Origin: Glacieibacterium arshaanense
Lineage (GTDB): Bacteria > Pseudomonadota > Alphaproteobacteria > Sphingomonadales > Sphingomonadaceae
Assembly: GCF_004681125.1 (NCBI RefSeq)
Contig: NZ_SIHO01000001.1
Coordinates: forward strand, 631,149 to 695,148
Reading direction: 5' to 3'
DNA: 64,000 nt
Position 1 is the first letter of the stretch, and every line of letters starts with the position of its first letter. The notes below the pieces were generated by a model that saw only the letters and a program-made list of their open reading frames with translations, was not told where the DNA came from and made no database searches. This document shows, one piece after another, positions 56,262 to 64,000 of this stretch. The translations under genes and the position numbers were made by a program.

Positions 56262-56327
56262 TTATTTGAACTTGAAGCGCCGGTCATTTCACCTTGAAGC
56301 GCCGGTCACTTCACCTTGAACCGATTG
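56262..56327. repeat. Three 22-bp tandem units at the 3' end of the S9 peptidase gene
   Basis: Units start at 56262, 56284 and 56306. The last is the real gene end (RFKVK stop on the minus strand). The other two repeat TTCAAGGTGAAATGA-like sequence with their own stop codons, so the gene terminus exists in three serial copies. Confidence 0.8.
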
Positions 56328-58354
56328 TACCAGTCGATGACCGTCAGATTGGTCTGAAGCCATTGCGACGGGCGCCCCATGCCGTGGCCGGCGCCGATCA
56401 GCCGCACCATCTCGGTCGGCACACCGTTGATCTTGAGCGCCTGGTAATAGGCTTCGGTCTGCGCGATCGGCGTGCGCCAGTCCTCGTCGCCTTCGATCAG
56501 GATCGTCGGGGTCTTGACGCTGCCGACCATCGACAAGGTCGAGCGCCGCCAATAGTCCTCGTGATGCTCCCACGGCTTGCCGTTCATCCAGTAGTTGCCG
56601 AACAGCGCGGTGCCGTCGGCTGTCAGCACCTGCACCGTCCAGTCGGTGACCGGGCGCAGCGCGGCGGCGGCGCGGAAGCGGTCGGTCTTGGCGATGGCGT
56701 TGGTGGTCAGCACGCCGCCGCCCGAGCCGCCGCCGATGAACAAATTGCGTTTATCGACGAAGGGCTTGGCCTCCATCATGTCGACGCCGGCCATCAGGTC
56801 GCTGTGGTCCTCGCCGGGATAGGTCTTGTCGATGCCGTTGGCGAACGCCTCGCCGTAGCCGATACTGCCGCGCGGGTTGGTGAACAGCACGATGTAACCG
56901 GCGGCGGCGTAAAGCTGGTGGGTGATCGAGAAATACGGGCCATAGTCGGTGTTCGGGCCGCCGTGGATTTCGAGCGCGAACGGATATTGCTTCGCGGGAT
57001 CGAAGTTCGGCGGATAGACCACCCAGCCGTCGATCATCGGCAGCGTGCCGTTGGCGAGCGGCACGGTGGCGCGGAATTTCACCGGCTCAAGCTTGCCGAC
57101 GGTCTTGCCGGCGCGCCATTCGGCGTTGAAATCGACGGCGGCGAGTTCCTTGGCGCCGCGCGACACGCCGAGCCCGGCGGGGCGGTCGCTGAAGCTGCTG
57201 GTGTAGGCGAAGGTGCCGCCGCCGTACGAGAAGGTGCCGCCCGATGACGGCAGATACAGGCGCGTGCCGCCGACTTCGGGGATGACGATGCGGGCGTCGG
57301 CTGCCGACTTGAGCCCCGACTTCGGCACATAGGCGACGCGCGTCAGTCCGGCGTCATTGTACTGCGCATACAGCCCGCGACCGTCATCGGCCCAGTGATA
57401 GGCGATAATCGGCCGGTCGAGCGCCTTGGTCAGGTTGACCGCCGCACCGCCGCCCGCCGGCATCACCCACAGGTCGTCCTGCGCGTAGAAGCCCGGCGTA
57501 TCGAGCGTGCCGGTATAGGCCAGCGTGCTGCCGTCGGGCGACAGCTGCGGATCGCCCTCGGTGCCCTTGGTGCTGGTCAGCTGGACGGGGGTGCCGCCGC
57601 CGGCGGGGATCTTCCACAGGTCCATTTCGCGGCCCATGTTGTCGCGGCCTTCGCGCATGTTCGCGGGGTAGATCAGCGCGCTGCCGTCGTGCGTCCATTC
57701 GGCGGGGCCGAAGATCTGGTCGGTGTCGCCCTTGGTGACCTGCACCGGCGTGCCGCCACCGGCGTCGACGATGAACAGATGGTCGGCACCGGCATTGAAG
57801 AAGCCTTCGCCGTCGGCGCGCCAGCTGAAGTCGCTGATGATCTTCGGCGGCGGCGCCCAGGTCGCGCCTTCGGGCTTTTCGGGCATGCCGCCGATCTTGC
57901 GCGGCGGCGCCTCGACGCGGCCGCCGAACGCGATGCGGCGGCCGTCGGGTGACCAGCGCAGGAAGTTCGGCCCGACCTTGCCGGTGGTCAGCACGCTGGC
58001 GATGCCGTCGGACAGCTTCATGATCCAGATCTGCGGCTTACCGAGCCATGGCGCGATATAGGCGATGCGGGTGCCGTCGGGCGACCAGGCGAAGCCGCCG
58101 GCACTGGCGCTGGCGGGGATGAGCAGTTGGCGGGTGAAGCGGTCACCGTCGAGCGTGCCGAGCCAGATTTCGTTCTTGCGCGTGTCGGTGGCGAGGTCTG
58201 CATAGTTGCGGCTGAACAGCACGTGCTTGCCGTCGGGCGAGACCTCGACGGTGTTGACCTGCGAGATGCGGTAGAGGTCCATCGGTTCGACCGGGCTTGC
58301 GGCATAGAGCGGCGCAGCGCCGGCGAGCAGCGCGAGGATGAGCATGGTTTTCAT
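56306..58354 (-). CDS. S9 family peptidase (prolyl oligopeptidase / acylaminoacyl peptidase type)
   Basis: The 682-residue protein has a signal peptide (LILALLAGAAPLYA), a beta-propeller with repeated DGKHVLFSRNY / SPDGTRIAYIAPW / SPDGSTLAYTGTLD units (about 30-390), and a C-terminal hydrolase domain. The catalytic Ser is in LFIGGGSGGGVLTTNAIA, the Asp in ILIEGDEDWRTPI and the His in LIGAGHGMGRPSQ. It cleaves short peptides in the periplasm. GGGGGAA precedes ATG 58354; in-frame extension upstream to 58573 has no coding character. Confidence 0.92.
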   Translation of the reverse strand: MKTMLILALLAGAAPLYAASPVEPMDLYRISQVNTVEVSPDGKHVLFSRNYADLATDTRKNEIWLGTLDGDRFTRQLLIPASASAGGFAWSPDGTRIAYIAPWLGKPQIWIMKLSDGIASVLTTGKVGPNFLRWSPDGRRIAFGGRVEAPPRKIGGMPEKPEGATWAPPPKIISDFSWRADGEGFFNAGADHLFIVDAGGGTPVQVTKGDTDQIFGPAEWTHDGSALIYPANMREGRDNMGREMDLWKIPAGGGTPVQLTSTKGTEGDPQLSPDGSTLAYTGTLDTPGFYAQDDLWVMPAGGGAAVNLTKALDRPIIAYHWADDGRGLYAQYNDAGLTRVAYVPKSGLKSAADARIVIPEVGGTRLYLPSSGGTFSYGGGTFAYTSSFSDRPAGLGVSRGAKELAAVDFNAEWRAGKTVGKLEPVKFRATVPLANGTLPMIDGWVVYPPNFDPAKQYPFALEIHGGPNTDYGPYFSITHQLYAAAGYIVLFTNPRGSIGYGEAFANGIDKTYPGEDHSDLMAGVDMMEAKPFVDKRNLFIGGGSGGGVLTTNAIAKTDRFRAAAALRPVTDWTVQVLTADGTALFGNYWMNGKPWEHHEDYWRRSTLSMVGSVKTPTILIEGDEDWRTPIAQTEAYYQALKINGVPTEMVRLIGAGHGMGRPSQWLQTNLTVIDWYNRFKVK

Positions 58355-58445
58355 TGAAAATTCCCCCGGGGTGAGCCTGTTGCGCCAACGCATATCGCAT
58401 CGGGGGCGGAGTGCAATGGGGGGCGGGGCGAAAGAACAAGGAAGT

Positions 58446-58530
58446 AAGGGCGTCATGGCAAAGCCATGCCGTCGGACGGGTTCAGCGGCTTGATAGCCGC
58501 TGCCCCGCCGGCCGGGACTGCGCGCGAGTC
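58446..58530. repeat. Family C structured repeat, copy 2
   Basis: The block matches copy 1 at 53021 along its length. The first hairpin is CATGGC-AAA-GCCATG (perfect), the second CAGCGGC-TTGATA-GCCGCTG at 58483-58502 (perfect). Both stems differ in sequence from copy 1 but keep pairing. It lies behind the aquaporin stop and upstream of the S9 peptidase. Confidence 0.8.
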
Positions 58531-58535
58531 GGCGC

Positions 58536-59234
58536 TTAGTCCTTTGACAGCGCCCGCCAGGTGAAACCCGCAATCAAGGCGCCGGTAATCGGATAGACCC
58601 AGAAAAACCACAGCTGCTGCAGCGCGATGCCGCCTTCGACCAGCGCCGGGCCGGTGCTGCGCGCCGGATTGACCGAGGCGTTGGTCACCGGAATGCTTAC
58701 CAGATGCACCAGCGTCAGCGCCATGCCGATGGCGAGCGGTGCGAAGCCCGCGGGTGCGCGGGCGTCGGTGGCGCCGAGGATGACGATGACGAAGCCGCCG
58801 GTGAGCAGGATTTCGATGGTCAGCGCCGACATCATCGAGAAGCCGCCGGGCGAATGTTCGCCGAAGCCGTTCGACGCGAGGCCGTTGGTCGCCAGCACAT
58901 AATCGGGGCTGCCCGACGCGATCTGCAGCAGCACGAACGACGCGACGATGCCGCCGATGACCTGCGCGGTGATGTACGGCGCGACATCGCGGCCGGGGAC
59001 GCGCCCGCCCGCCCATAGCCCGATGGTGACGGCCGGATTGAAATGCGCCCCCGACACATGGCCGAGCGCATAGGCCATCGTCAGCACCGTCAGCCCGAAC
59101 GCCAGCGCGACGCCGGCAAAGCCGATGCCGTACTGCGGAAACGCCGCCGACAGCACGGCGCTGCCGCAGCCGCAAAAGACCAGCCAGAATGTGCCGAATG
59201 TTTCGGCAAATAGCCGGTGCGCCATGGTTGGCAT
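58536..59234 (-). CDS. aqpZ: Aquaporin Z-type water channel
   Basis: The 232-residue MIP protein has six membrane helices and both NPA boxes: [14 protein letters not shown] and [13 protein letters not shown]. Selectivity residues around GCGSAVL and [10 protein letters not shown] fit the water-selective AqpZ type rather than glycerol facilitators. ATG 59234 has GGGGAG 6 nt upstream; ATG 59225 is the alternative. Confidence 0.93.
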   Translation of the reverse strand: MPTMAHRLFAETFGTFWLVFCGCGSAVLSAAFPQYGIGFAGVALAFGLTVLTMAYALGHVSGAHFNPAVTIGLWAGGRVPGRDVAPYITAQVIGGIVASFVLLQIASGSPDYVLATNGLASNGFGEHSPGGFSMMSALTIEILLTGGFVIVILGATDARAPAGFAPLAIGMALTLVHLVSIPVTNASVNPARSTGPALVEGGIALQQLWFFWVYPITGALIAGFTWRALSKD

Positions 59235-59300
59235 GTGTCACTCCCCGTGGTTGTTATGGGAGCGATGCTAACGCCTGCGCGGCACGGTGCAAGCGGCGAT

Positions 59301-60038
59301 TCAGGCCGGCTTCAACCCCGCGCGTGACCGCAGCGCACCGCCGACCAGCCCGAAGCCGGCGAGCATAAGCGCCCAGCTTGCGGGTTCGGGAACGCCGGCA
59401 GGCGCGGTGACGAAGGTAAAATCGTCGAACGCGACAAAGTCCTGATTGGTGGCGCTCGGCGTGACGCGCACCCGCGCGATCGCGGCGCCGTTCGAGATGA
59501 AGCCGGCGAAGCCGTTGGGGGCATTGTCATTGCCGACCAGGCCGGCGGCGCCAAAGGTGTAGTTGCCGAGGCTGGCATTGCCCGCATCGAACAGTTCGAA
59601 TGTGTGCGCGATGGCGCTATGGCCAAAGCCTTGCACCGTCAGCCCAAAGTGCGAGACGCTCTGCGCGAAGCTGATGTCGAAGGCGCGAAATGTGCTGCCT
59701 GAATAGTCGGGGGCATGCGAGATATCCGAAATCAGGCCGTTGCGGCTGTTGCCGACAGCGTTGCTGCCAAGGCTGCCAATGCCCGAATAAAAGCCGGGGC
59801 CGGTAACGAAACTGTGCGCGCTGCTGTCTGCGCTGGCGATGGTGACGCCGTAGTTGGCTGCGACCTTGGCAATCGTGTTGCTGGTCGCGGTGTCGAAACT
59901 GATCGCCGTCGACGGACCGAACGCTGCGGCACTGTTGACGATCTGGATGGCAGCGCTGGCGCTGGAAGCGGCCAGCAATGCCGCAGCGCTGCCGATGATG
60001 ATGTGAAGATGTCGCAAGGCTTTGCTCCCCGTTGCCAT
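59301..60038 (-). CDS. Secreted PEP-CTERM sorting-domain protein
   Basis: The 245-residue protein has a signal peptide (GSAAALLAASSASA), a beta-rich body (FRAFDISFAQSVSHFGLTVQGFG, then FVAFDDFTFVT) and the C-terminal signal VPEPASWALMLAGFG with a hydrophobic stretch and Arg-rich tail. The body resembles the lectin- or jelly-roll-like domain common in PEP-CTERM proteins. No enzyme motif is seen. ATG 60038 is chosen; TTG 60047 is in frame. No clear ribosome site. Confidence 0.82.
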   Translation of the reverse strand: MATGSKALRHLHIIIGSAAALLAASSASAAIQIVNSAAAFGPSTAISFDTATSNTIAKVAANYGVTIASADSSAHSFVTGPGFYSGIGSLGSNAVGNSRNGLISDISHAPDYSGSTFRAFDISFAQSVSHFGLTVQGFGHSAIAHTFELFDAGNASLGNYTFGAAGLVGNDNAPNGFAGFISNGAAIARVRVTPSATNQDFVAFDDFTFVTAPAGVPEPASWALMLAGFGLVGGALRSRAGLKPA

Positions 60039-60111
60039 GGGGCCCAATTCGCCATGGAGACACTACCATAGCGATCAAATGCGCCGACGCGAGTCTGTTT
60101 CGGAATCTTAA

Positions 60112-61041
60112 CTAATTTTGGTGGCGCTCGGCAGCCGCACGGGCCAGCCGGTCGTTGATCGCGACGCCGAGCCCGGCCATCGGCACTGGCGCGACGGCAA
60201 TTGCGGCGCGGCCGCTGGCTTGCGCGACGTGGAGCGCTTCGAACAGATTGGCGGCGGCCTCGATGGTGTCACCCGCCGGCGATAGCGACAGGTCGCCGCG
60301 CACCGCGCCGAAGCCGATGTGGAATTCATGCGCGGCGGCGGTCAGCGCGCCGAGGCGTACCGGCTGCTCGGGGGCGTAGTGCGACGCCAGCTGGCCGGGC
60401 GCGGTGATGCTGCTGCTGGTCGAAGGCCGCCAGTCGGGCGCTGCCGCCACCGCGCCGGGGCGCAGCAGCGTGACGAGGTCGCCGTCGACGCCGATGATGG
60501 TGCTTTCGACGCCGGCCTGCGACGGCCCGCCGTCGACGACCAGCGGGATGCGGCCGCGCAGGCTCGCCAGCACGTGGCGCGCGTGCGTCGCGCTGATCTT
60601 GCCCGAGGCGTTGGCGCTCGGCGCGGCGAGCGGCCCGACCGCGGCGATCGCCGCCTGCATCACCGGATGCGCCGGACAGCGCACCGCCAGCGTCGGCAGT
60701 CCGGCGCTGACCAGCCCGGCGACGGGGGCATCGGGCTTGAGCGGCAGCACCAGCGTCAGCGGTCCAGGCCAATGCGCCGCCATCAGCGCGGCGGCGGTGG
60801 CGTTGACCTCGACCAGCGTTGCGGCCTGCGTTGCATCAGCGACATGGACGATCAGCGGGTTGAAACTCGGGCGGCCCTTGGCGGCGAAGATGCGCGCCAC
60901 CGCGGCACCGTTGGCGGCGACGGCCGCCAGCCCGTAGACGGTCTCGGTCGGCAGCGCGACGACCTCGCCGGCGGCCAGCAGCGCCACCGCGCGCGCCATG
61001 CCGGCAGCGTCGGGCGCGACGATTTGCGTGTCATGTTCCAT
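60112..61041 (-). CDS. L-threonylcarbamoyladenylate synthase (Sua5/YwlC type)
   Basis: The 309-residue protein makes threonylcarbamoyl-AMP for tRNA t6A modification. The YrdC domain shows ALLAAGEVVALPTETVYGLAA, IFAAKGRPSFNPLIVHV, WPGPLTLVLPLK, LAVRCPAHPVMQAAIAAVGPLAAPSANASGKIS and VVDGGPSQAGVESTIIG. A C-terminal Sua5 domain of about 100 residues follows (ITAPGQLASHYAPEQPVRLG linker), so it is Sua5-like rather than the short TsaC. ATG 61041 is chosen; longer in-frame readings are antisense to the acyl-CoA dehydrogenase gene. Confidence 0.92.
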   Translation of the reverse strand: MEHDTQIVAPDAAGMARAVALLAAGEVVALPTETVYGLAAVAANGAAVARIFAAKGRPSFNPLIVHVADATQAATLVEVNATAAALMAAHWPGPLTLVLPLKPDAPVAGLVSAGLPTLAVRCPAHPVMQAAIAAVGPLAAPSANASGKISATHARHVLASLRGRIPLVVDGGPSQAGVESTIIGVDGDLVTLLRPGAVAAAPDWRPSTSSSITAPGQLASHYAPEQPVRLGALTAAAHEFHIGFGAVRGDLSLSPAGDTIEAAANLFEALHVAQASGRAAIAVAPVPMAGLGVAINDRLARAAAERHQN

Positions 61042-61158
61042 CGGTGACTGCTCTAGCGCCAATTGTGCCGCGCGCCCACCCTGCGGCGCCGTCGCCATAT
61101 TGCCCGCCGCGCCAAGGCTGCGTAGGGGAGGGGCTTCTCCATTCCGGGACGCCGCGCC

Positions 61159-62922
61159 ATGACCTACACCGCCCCCATCGCCGAGCAGCGCTTCGTGCTC
61201 GACACCATCGCCGACCTGCCCGGGCTGGCGGCACTGCCGGGGTTCGGCGACGCGACGCCCGACATGGTCGAGGCGATCCTGTCGGAAGCCGGCAAGCTGA
61301 CGGGCAATGTCTTTGCGCCCTTGAACTGGAGCGGCGACCAGGCCGGCAGCCGGCTTGAAGGCGACCAGGTGTTCATGCCCGAAGGCTTCAAGGACGCTTA
61401 TGCGCGCTACGTCGAAGGCGGCTGGGCCGGGCTCGGTGCGCCGGTGGCGCATGGCGGGCAGGGGCTGCCGTTCGTGCTGGCGAGCGCGGTGCAGGAGCAG
61501 CTGACTTCGGCGAACATGGCGTTCAGCCTGTGCATGATGCTGAGCATGGGGGCGATCGAGGCGCTGGCGGCGCATGCCTCGCCCGAGTTGCAGGAACGTT
61601 ATCTGACCAAGCTCATCAGCGGCGAATGGACCGGCACGATGAACCTGACCGAGCCGCAGGCCGGTAGCGATGTCGGGGCGCTGCGATCGCGCGCCGAGCG
61701 CCAAGCCGACGGCACCTACCGCATCAAGGGCAGCAAGATCTTCATCACCTGGGGCGAGCATGATGTCGCGGAAAACATCATCCACCTCGTGCTGGCGCGG
61801 CTGCCCGATGCGCCGCCGGGGACCAAGGGGATTTCGCTGTTCATCTGCCCGAAGTTCCTGCCCGACGGCGCGCGGAACGACCTGCGCGTGACCGGCGTCG
61901 AGCACAAGCTCGGCATCCACGCCTCGCCGACCTGCTCGATGAGCTTTGGCGAGCATGACAAGTGCGTCGGCTATCTGGTCGGCGAGGAGGGCGCCGGGAT
62001 GCGCGCCATGTTCACCATGATGAACCATGCGCGCATCAATGTCGGGCTGCAGGGCGTGGCAATTGCCGAGCGCGCCTACCAGGGCGCGCTGGCGTTCGCG
62101 AAGGAACGTGTCCAGTCGGCGAAGTTCGGCGGTGGTCGGGACCCCGTGCGCATCATCGAGCACGCCGACGTGCGGCGCATGCTGATGACGATGAAGGCGA
62201 CGACCGAGGCGGCGCGGGCGCTGACCTATCTGACCGCCGCGGCTGTCGACCGTGCGCACGCGACCGGCGATAAAGCTGCGGCCGGATTGGCCGATTTGCT
62301 GACGCCGGTGACCAAGGCCTATGCCACCGATATCGGTGTCGAAATGGCCAGCATCGGCGTGCAGGTGTTTGGCGGCATGGGGTTTGTCGAGGAGACCGGC
62401 GCGGCGCAGCACCTGCGCGATTCGCGCATTGCGCCGATCTACGAAGGCACCAACGGCATCCAGGCGCTCGACCTCGTCGGGCGCAAGCTGGGGATGGACG
62501 GCGGCACGCATTGGCGGACGCTGTTCCTTGAAATCCGCGACTTCATTGGCGACCTGCCCAAGGCCGGCGACCTTGGCGCGCTGCGGCCGTACCTCGAGGA
62601 CGGGCTGGCGGCGCTCGAAAATGCCAGCGTCTGGATGACGGGCAACAGCGGCGACGCACTGACCGACACTGCCGCGGGCGCGACGCCGTATCTGCGGCTG
62701 TTCGGCGTGACGGTCGGGGGCTATTTGCTGGCCAAGCAGGCGGCAGTGGCGGCGCAGCGGTTGGCGGCGGGCGAGGGCGACGCGGCATTTCTGCGCGCCA
62801 AGATCGCGACGGCGCGGTTCTTTGCCGAACAGTTGATGCCGCCGGCGACGGCGCTGCTCGGGCCGATCACGCGCGGGTCGGGGTTGTTTTACGCGATCGA
62901 GGAAGCCGCGCTGGGGGCCTGA
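61159..62922 (+). CDS. Acyl-CoA dehydrogenase with C-terminal extension (DmdC-like)
   Basis: The 587-residue flavoenzyme is longer than classical acyl-CoA dehydrogenases because of an N-terminal extension and a C-terminal domain, as in the FadE5/DmdC branch. Visible are WTGTMNLTEPQAGSDVGALRSRAE, IKGSKIFITWGEHD, HARINVGLQGVAIAERAYQ, QVFGGMGFVEETGAAQHLRDSRI and APIYEGTNGIQALDLVGRKL with the catalytic Glu region. It oxidises an acyl-CoA to the enoyl-CoA. The convergent GntR regulator ends 10 nt away. Confidence 0.92.
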   Translation: MTYTAPIAEQRFVLDTIADLPGLAALPGFGDATPDMVEAILSEAGKLTGNVFAPLNWSGDQAGSRLEGDQVFMPEGFKDAYARYVEGGWAGLGAPVAHGGQGLPFVLASAVQEQLTSANMAFSLCMMLSMGAIEALAAHASPELQERYLTKLISGEWTGTMNLTEPQAGSDVGALRSRAERQADGTYRIKGSKIFITWGEHDVAENIIHLVLARLPDAPPGTKGISLFICPKFLPDGARNDLRVTGVEHKLGIHASPTCSMSFGEHDKCVGYLVGEEGAGMRAMFTMMNHARINVGLQGVAIAERAYQGALAFAKERVQSAKFGGGRDPVRIIEHADVRRMLMTMKATTEAARALTYLTAAAVDRAHATGDKAAAGLADLLTPVTKAYATDIGVEMASIGVQVFGGMGFVEETGAAQHLRDSRIAPIYEGTNGIQALDLVGRKLGMDGGTHWRTLFLEIRDFIGDLPKAGDLGALRPYLEDGLAALENASVWMTGNSGDALTDTAAGATPYLRLFGVTVGGYLLAKQAAVAAQRLAAGEGDAAFLRAKIATARFFAEQLMPPATALLGPITRGSGLFYAIEEAALGA

Positions 62923-62931
62923 GGCACGCCG

Positions 62932-63270
62932 TCAGGCTTGCGCGAACAGGTCTTCGGGCGCCAGCCCGAGTTGCGCGATGCGGCGCTTGATGCGCGGCCA
63001 TTCGGTTTCGAGGAAGGCGGCGCGCTCGGACTTGAGCAGCGCGGCGCGAGCACCCTGCTCGACATACAGGCCGACGCCCTTTTTGGCGACGACCAGCCCG
63101 GCGAGCTGGAGTTCCTGATAGGCCTTGGCGACTGTCAGCGGGTTGACATCGAGCTCGGCGGCGAGCGCCCGCACCGAAGGCAACGGCCCGTCGCCGTGGA
63201 CATTATCCAGAATGCGCACGACGATGATGTCGCGAATCTGGAGGTAAATGGGTCGATCATCCTGCCACAT
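62932..63270 (-). CDS. GntR family regulator, short YtrA type
   Basis: The 112-residue protein has the winged helix DRPIYLQIRDIIVVRILDNV, PSVRALAAELDVNPLTVAKAYQELQLAGLVVAKKGVGLYV and only a short helical tail. This is the YtrA subfamily, which usually controls neighbouring ABC transporters or itself. No transporter is adjacent here. AGGACAGC precedes ATG 63270. A palindrome lies 10 nt upstream of its start. Confidence 0.88.
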   Translation of the reverse strand: MWQDDRPIYLQIRDIIVVRILDNVHGDGPLPSVRALAAELDVNPLTVAKAYQELQLAGLVVAKKGVGLYVEQGARAALLKSERAAFLETEWPRIKRRIAQLGLAPEDLFAQA

Positions 63271-63279
63271 GCTGTCCTA

Positions 63280-63290
63280 TTGCTATACAA
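63280..63290. promoter_or_regulatory. Candidate operator of the YtrA-type regulator
   Basis: TTGCTATACAA is a near-palindrome (TTG/CAA arms around CTATA) just upstream of the GntR start and overlapping the expected promoter; TTGACT lies 11 nt further upstream on the minus strand. Self-regulation is inferred. Confidence 0.4.
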
Positions 63291-63405
63291 CACTAACCAA
63301 GTCAACAATTGTCGCGCATTTAGCCGGTGACCTGCGCGCAGGGCTGGTCTAGGTTCCGCCGCGTGCTGCCGGAATGTTGCAGCCCATGAGATGCAGGAGT
63401 CGCAG

Positions 63406-63930
63406 ATGAACCGTGCCCGCATAGTGATTTTGGCGTTGGGATTTGCCTTCGGCGCGGCATTGCCGGCGCACGCGGCGGGGATTGACGACACGCTGGTAAG
63501 CTGCGCGCGCATGGCGAACAACGCCAAGCGGCTGGCGTGTTACGACGCGGCCGTGGCGACGATTTCGAACGATGCCAAGGCAGCAACCGCGCAGCGCGAG
63601 GCCGAAATGGCGGTGCTCGCGGCCGAGCAGGCCAAGGCCGACGAAGCCGCGAAAAAGGCGGCGTTCGGCGGCGAGCGGCTGGCGCGCGGGCAAGTGCCCG
63701 CCGGGACGATTACCCGCGTCGATGCCAAGGTCACCGAAGTGCTGACCGCCAGCGACGGCATGGCAGTGCTGGTGCTCGACAACGGCCAGATGTGGCGCCA
63801 GACGACCGGCGTGGCGCTGCCGCCGGTGCGCAACGGCGATGTGGTGGTCATCACCGTCGCTTCGATGGGCAGCTTCCAGGCCGAGCTGGTCCGCCAGCAC
63901 CGGGCGTTCAAGGTCAAGCGGATCAAGTAG
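63406..63930 (+). CDS. Small exported protein with conserved Cys-pair N-terminus, function unknown
   Basis: The 174-residue protein has a signal peptide (LGFAFGAALPAHAAG) and then VSCARMANNAKRLACYDAAVA, a motif shared by many small periplasmic proteins (two Cys likely bonded). A charged helix follows (REAEMAVLAAEQAKADEAAKK) and then a beta-rich end (GTITRVDAKVTEVLTASDG, LVLDNGQMWRQTTG). The ending resembles a small OB or SH3-like fold. ATG 63406 has AGGAG 6 nt upstream; ATG 63391 is in frame but unsupported. Confidence 0.78.
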   Translation: MNRARIVILALGFAFGAALPAHAAGIDDTLVSCARMANNAKRLACYDAAVATISNDAKAATAQREAEMAVLAAEQAKADEAAKKAAFGGERLARGQVPAGTITRVDAKVTEVLTASDGMAVLVLDNGQMWRQTTGVALPPVRNGDVVVITVASMGSFQAELVRQHRAFKVKRIK

Positions 63931-63970
63931 GCGGCAGCAGCTGCTGCCCGTTTGAACAGCCTAACCCCGC

Positions 63971-64000
63971 TCATCCCGAGCGAAGTCGAGGGACGCGCTG
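63971..64000. repeat. Possible dispersed repeat at the window edge
   Basis: TCATCCCGAGCGAAGTCGAG is close to a TCATCCTGAGCGAAGTCGA-type palindrome known as a frequent intergenic repeat in proteobacteria. Only part of it is in the window. Confidence 0.35.

Noticed and set aside
60112-62511. Single 799-residue minus-strand protein
   Set aside because: Only the part from 61041 down is Sua5-like; the rest is antisense to the acyl-CoA dehydrogenase.

Overview
The window is chromosomal DNA from a GC-rich alphaproteobacterium, most likely a member of the Sphingomonadales; the genus cannot be fixed from sequence alone. Evidence: three secreted proteins end in the alphaproteobacterial PEP-CTERM form (PEPASWxLxxxGFG plus basic residues). 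GcvP is split into PA and PB, an ispH-thrB-rnhA operon is present, glycyl-tRNA synthetase is the split alpha/beta type, and an ScfR/RamB-type regulator stands next to isocitrate lyase. I saw no rRNA, tRNA, CRISPR array, transposase, integrase or phage gene.

Layout. 1-6.3 kb: MATE transporter (cut by the window edge), a secreted M28 peptidase, and the ScfR-like regulator divergent from aceA with TTACA-type operator sites between them. 6.4-13.8 kb: CMD-family protein, PEP-CTERM vanadium haloperoxidase-like protein, a MESH1-like alarmone hydrolase, WYL regulator, nitronate monooxygenase, and a four-gene TetR/VOC/VOC/SRPBCC operon with a clear operator. 13.8-18.2 kb: class III aminotransferase, hydrolase/methyltransferase pair, PEP-CTERM protein. 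18.4-20.3 kb: a membrane-anchored TIR-TPR protein. 20.4-29.5 kb: acyl-CoA genes (CaiB-type transferase, enoyl-CoA hydratase, AMP-dependent synthetase), two hydrolases, a molybdopterin oxidoreductase and a DUF6481 protein. 29.6-35.4 kb: glyQ, glyS and ppdK. 35.4-42.3 kb: transporter, Coq4-like protein, OYE-family reductase, hydrolase, FAD oxidoreductase and a tiny YegP-like gene. 42.4-45.6 kb: ispH-thrB-rnhA and a lipoprotein. 45.6-51.5 kb: a tandem glycine riboswitch heading gcvT-gcvH-methyltransferase-gcvPA-gcvPB and a small membrane-protein cassette. 51.7-64 kb: secreted lipase-like protein, LuxR solo, msrA, DUF3011 and EF-hand proteins, S9 peptidase, aquaporin, PEP-CTERM protein, tsaC, acyl-CoA dehydrogenase, GntR regulator and a small secreted protein.

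Glycine and C2 metabolism form a loose theme: glyoxylate shunt entry (aceA), glycine charging (glyQS), glycine-induced cleavage (riboswitch-gcv), homoserine kinase, and PEP/pyruvate interconversion (ppdK).

The most unusual content is non-coding. Family A is an intergenic element of about 75-190 bp that can fold as a cloverleaf. Five full copies and one half copy occur (2943, 6264, 15240, 21601, 29519, 35364), nearly all directly after stop codons, with inner stems that change while staying paired. One copy carries a second perfect inverted-repeat element in its loop. Family C has two copies (53021, 58446) whose hairpins differ in sequence but keep their pairing. Three genes (gcvPB, the S9 peptidase, rnhA) show duplicated copies of their own 3' ends; at gcvPB the duplication brackets a 443-bp insert carrying a membrane-protein gene. 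These, with the TIR-TM-TPR gene, are the best candidates for something undescribed.
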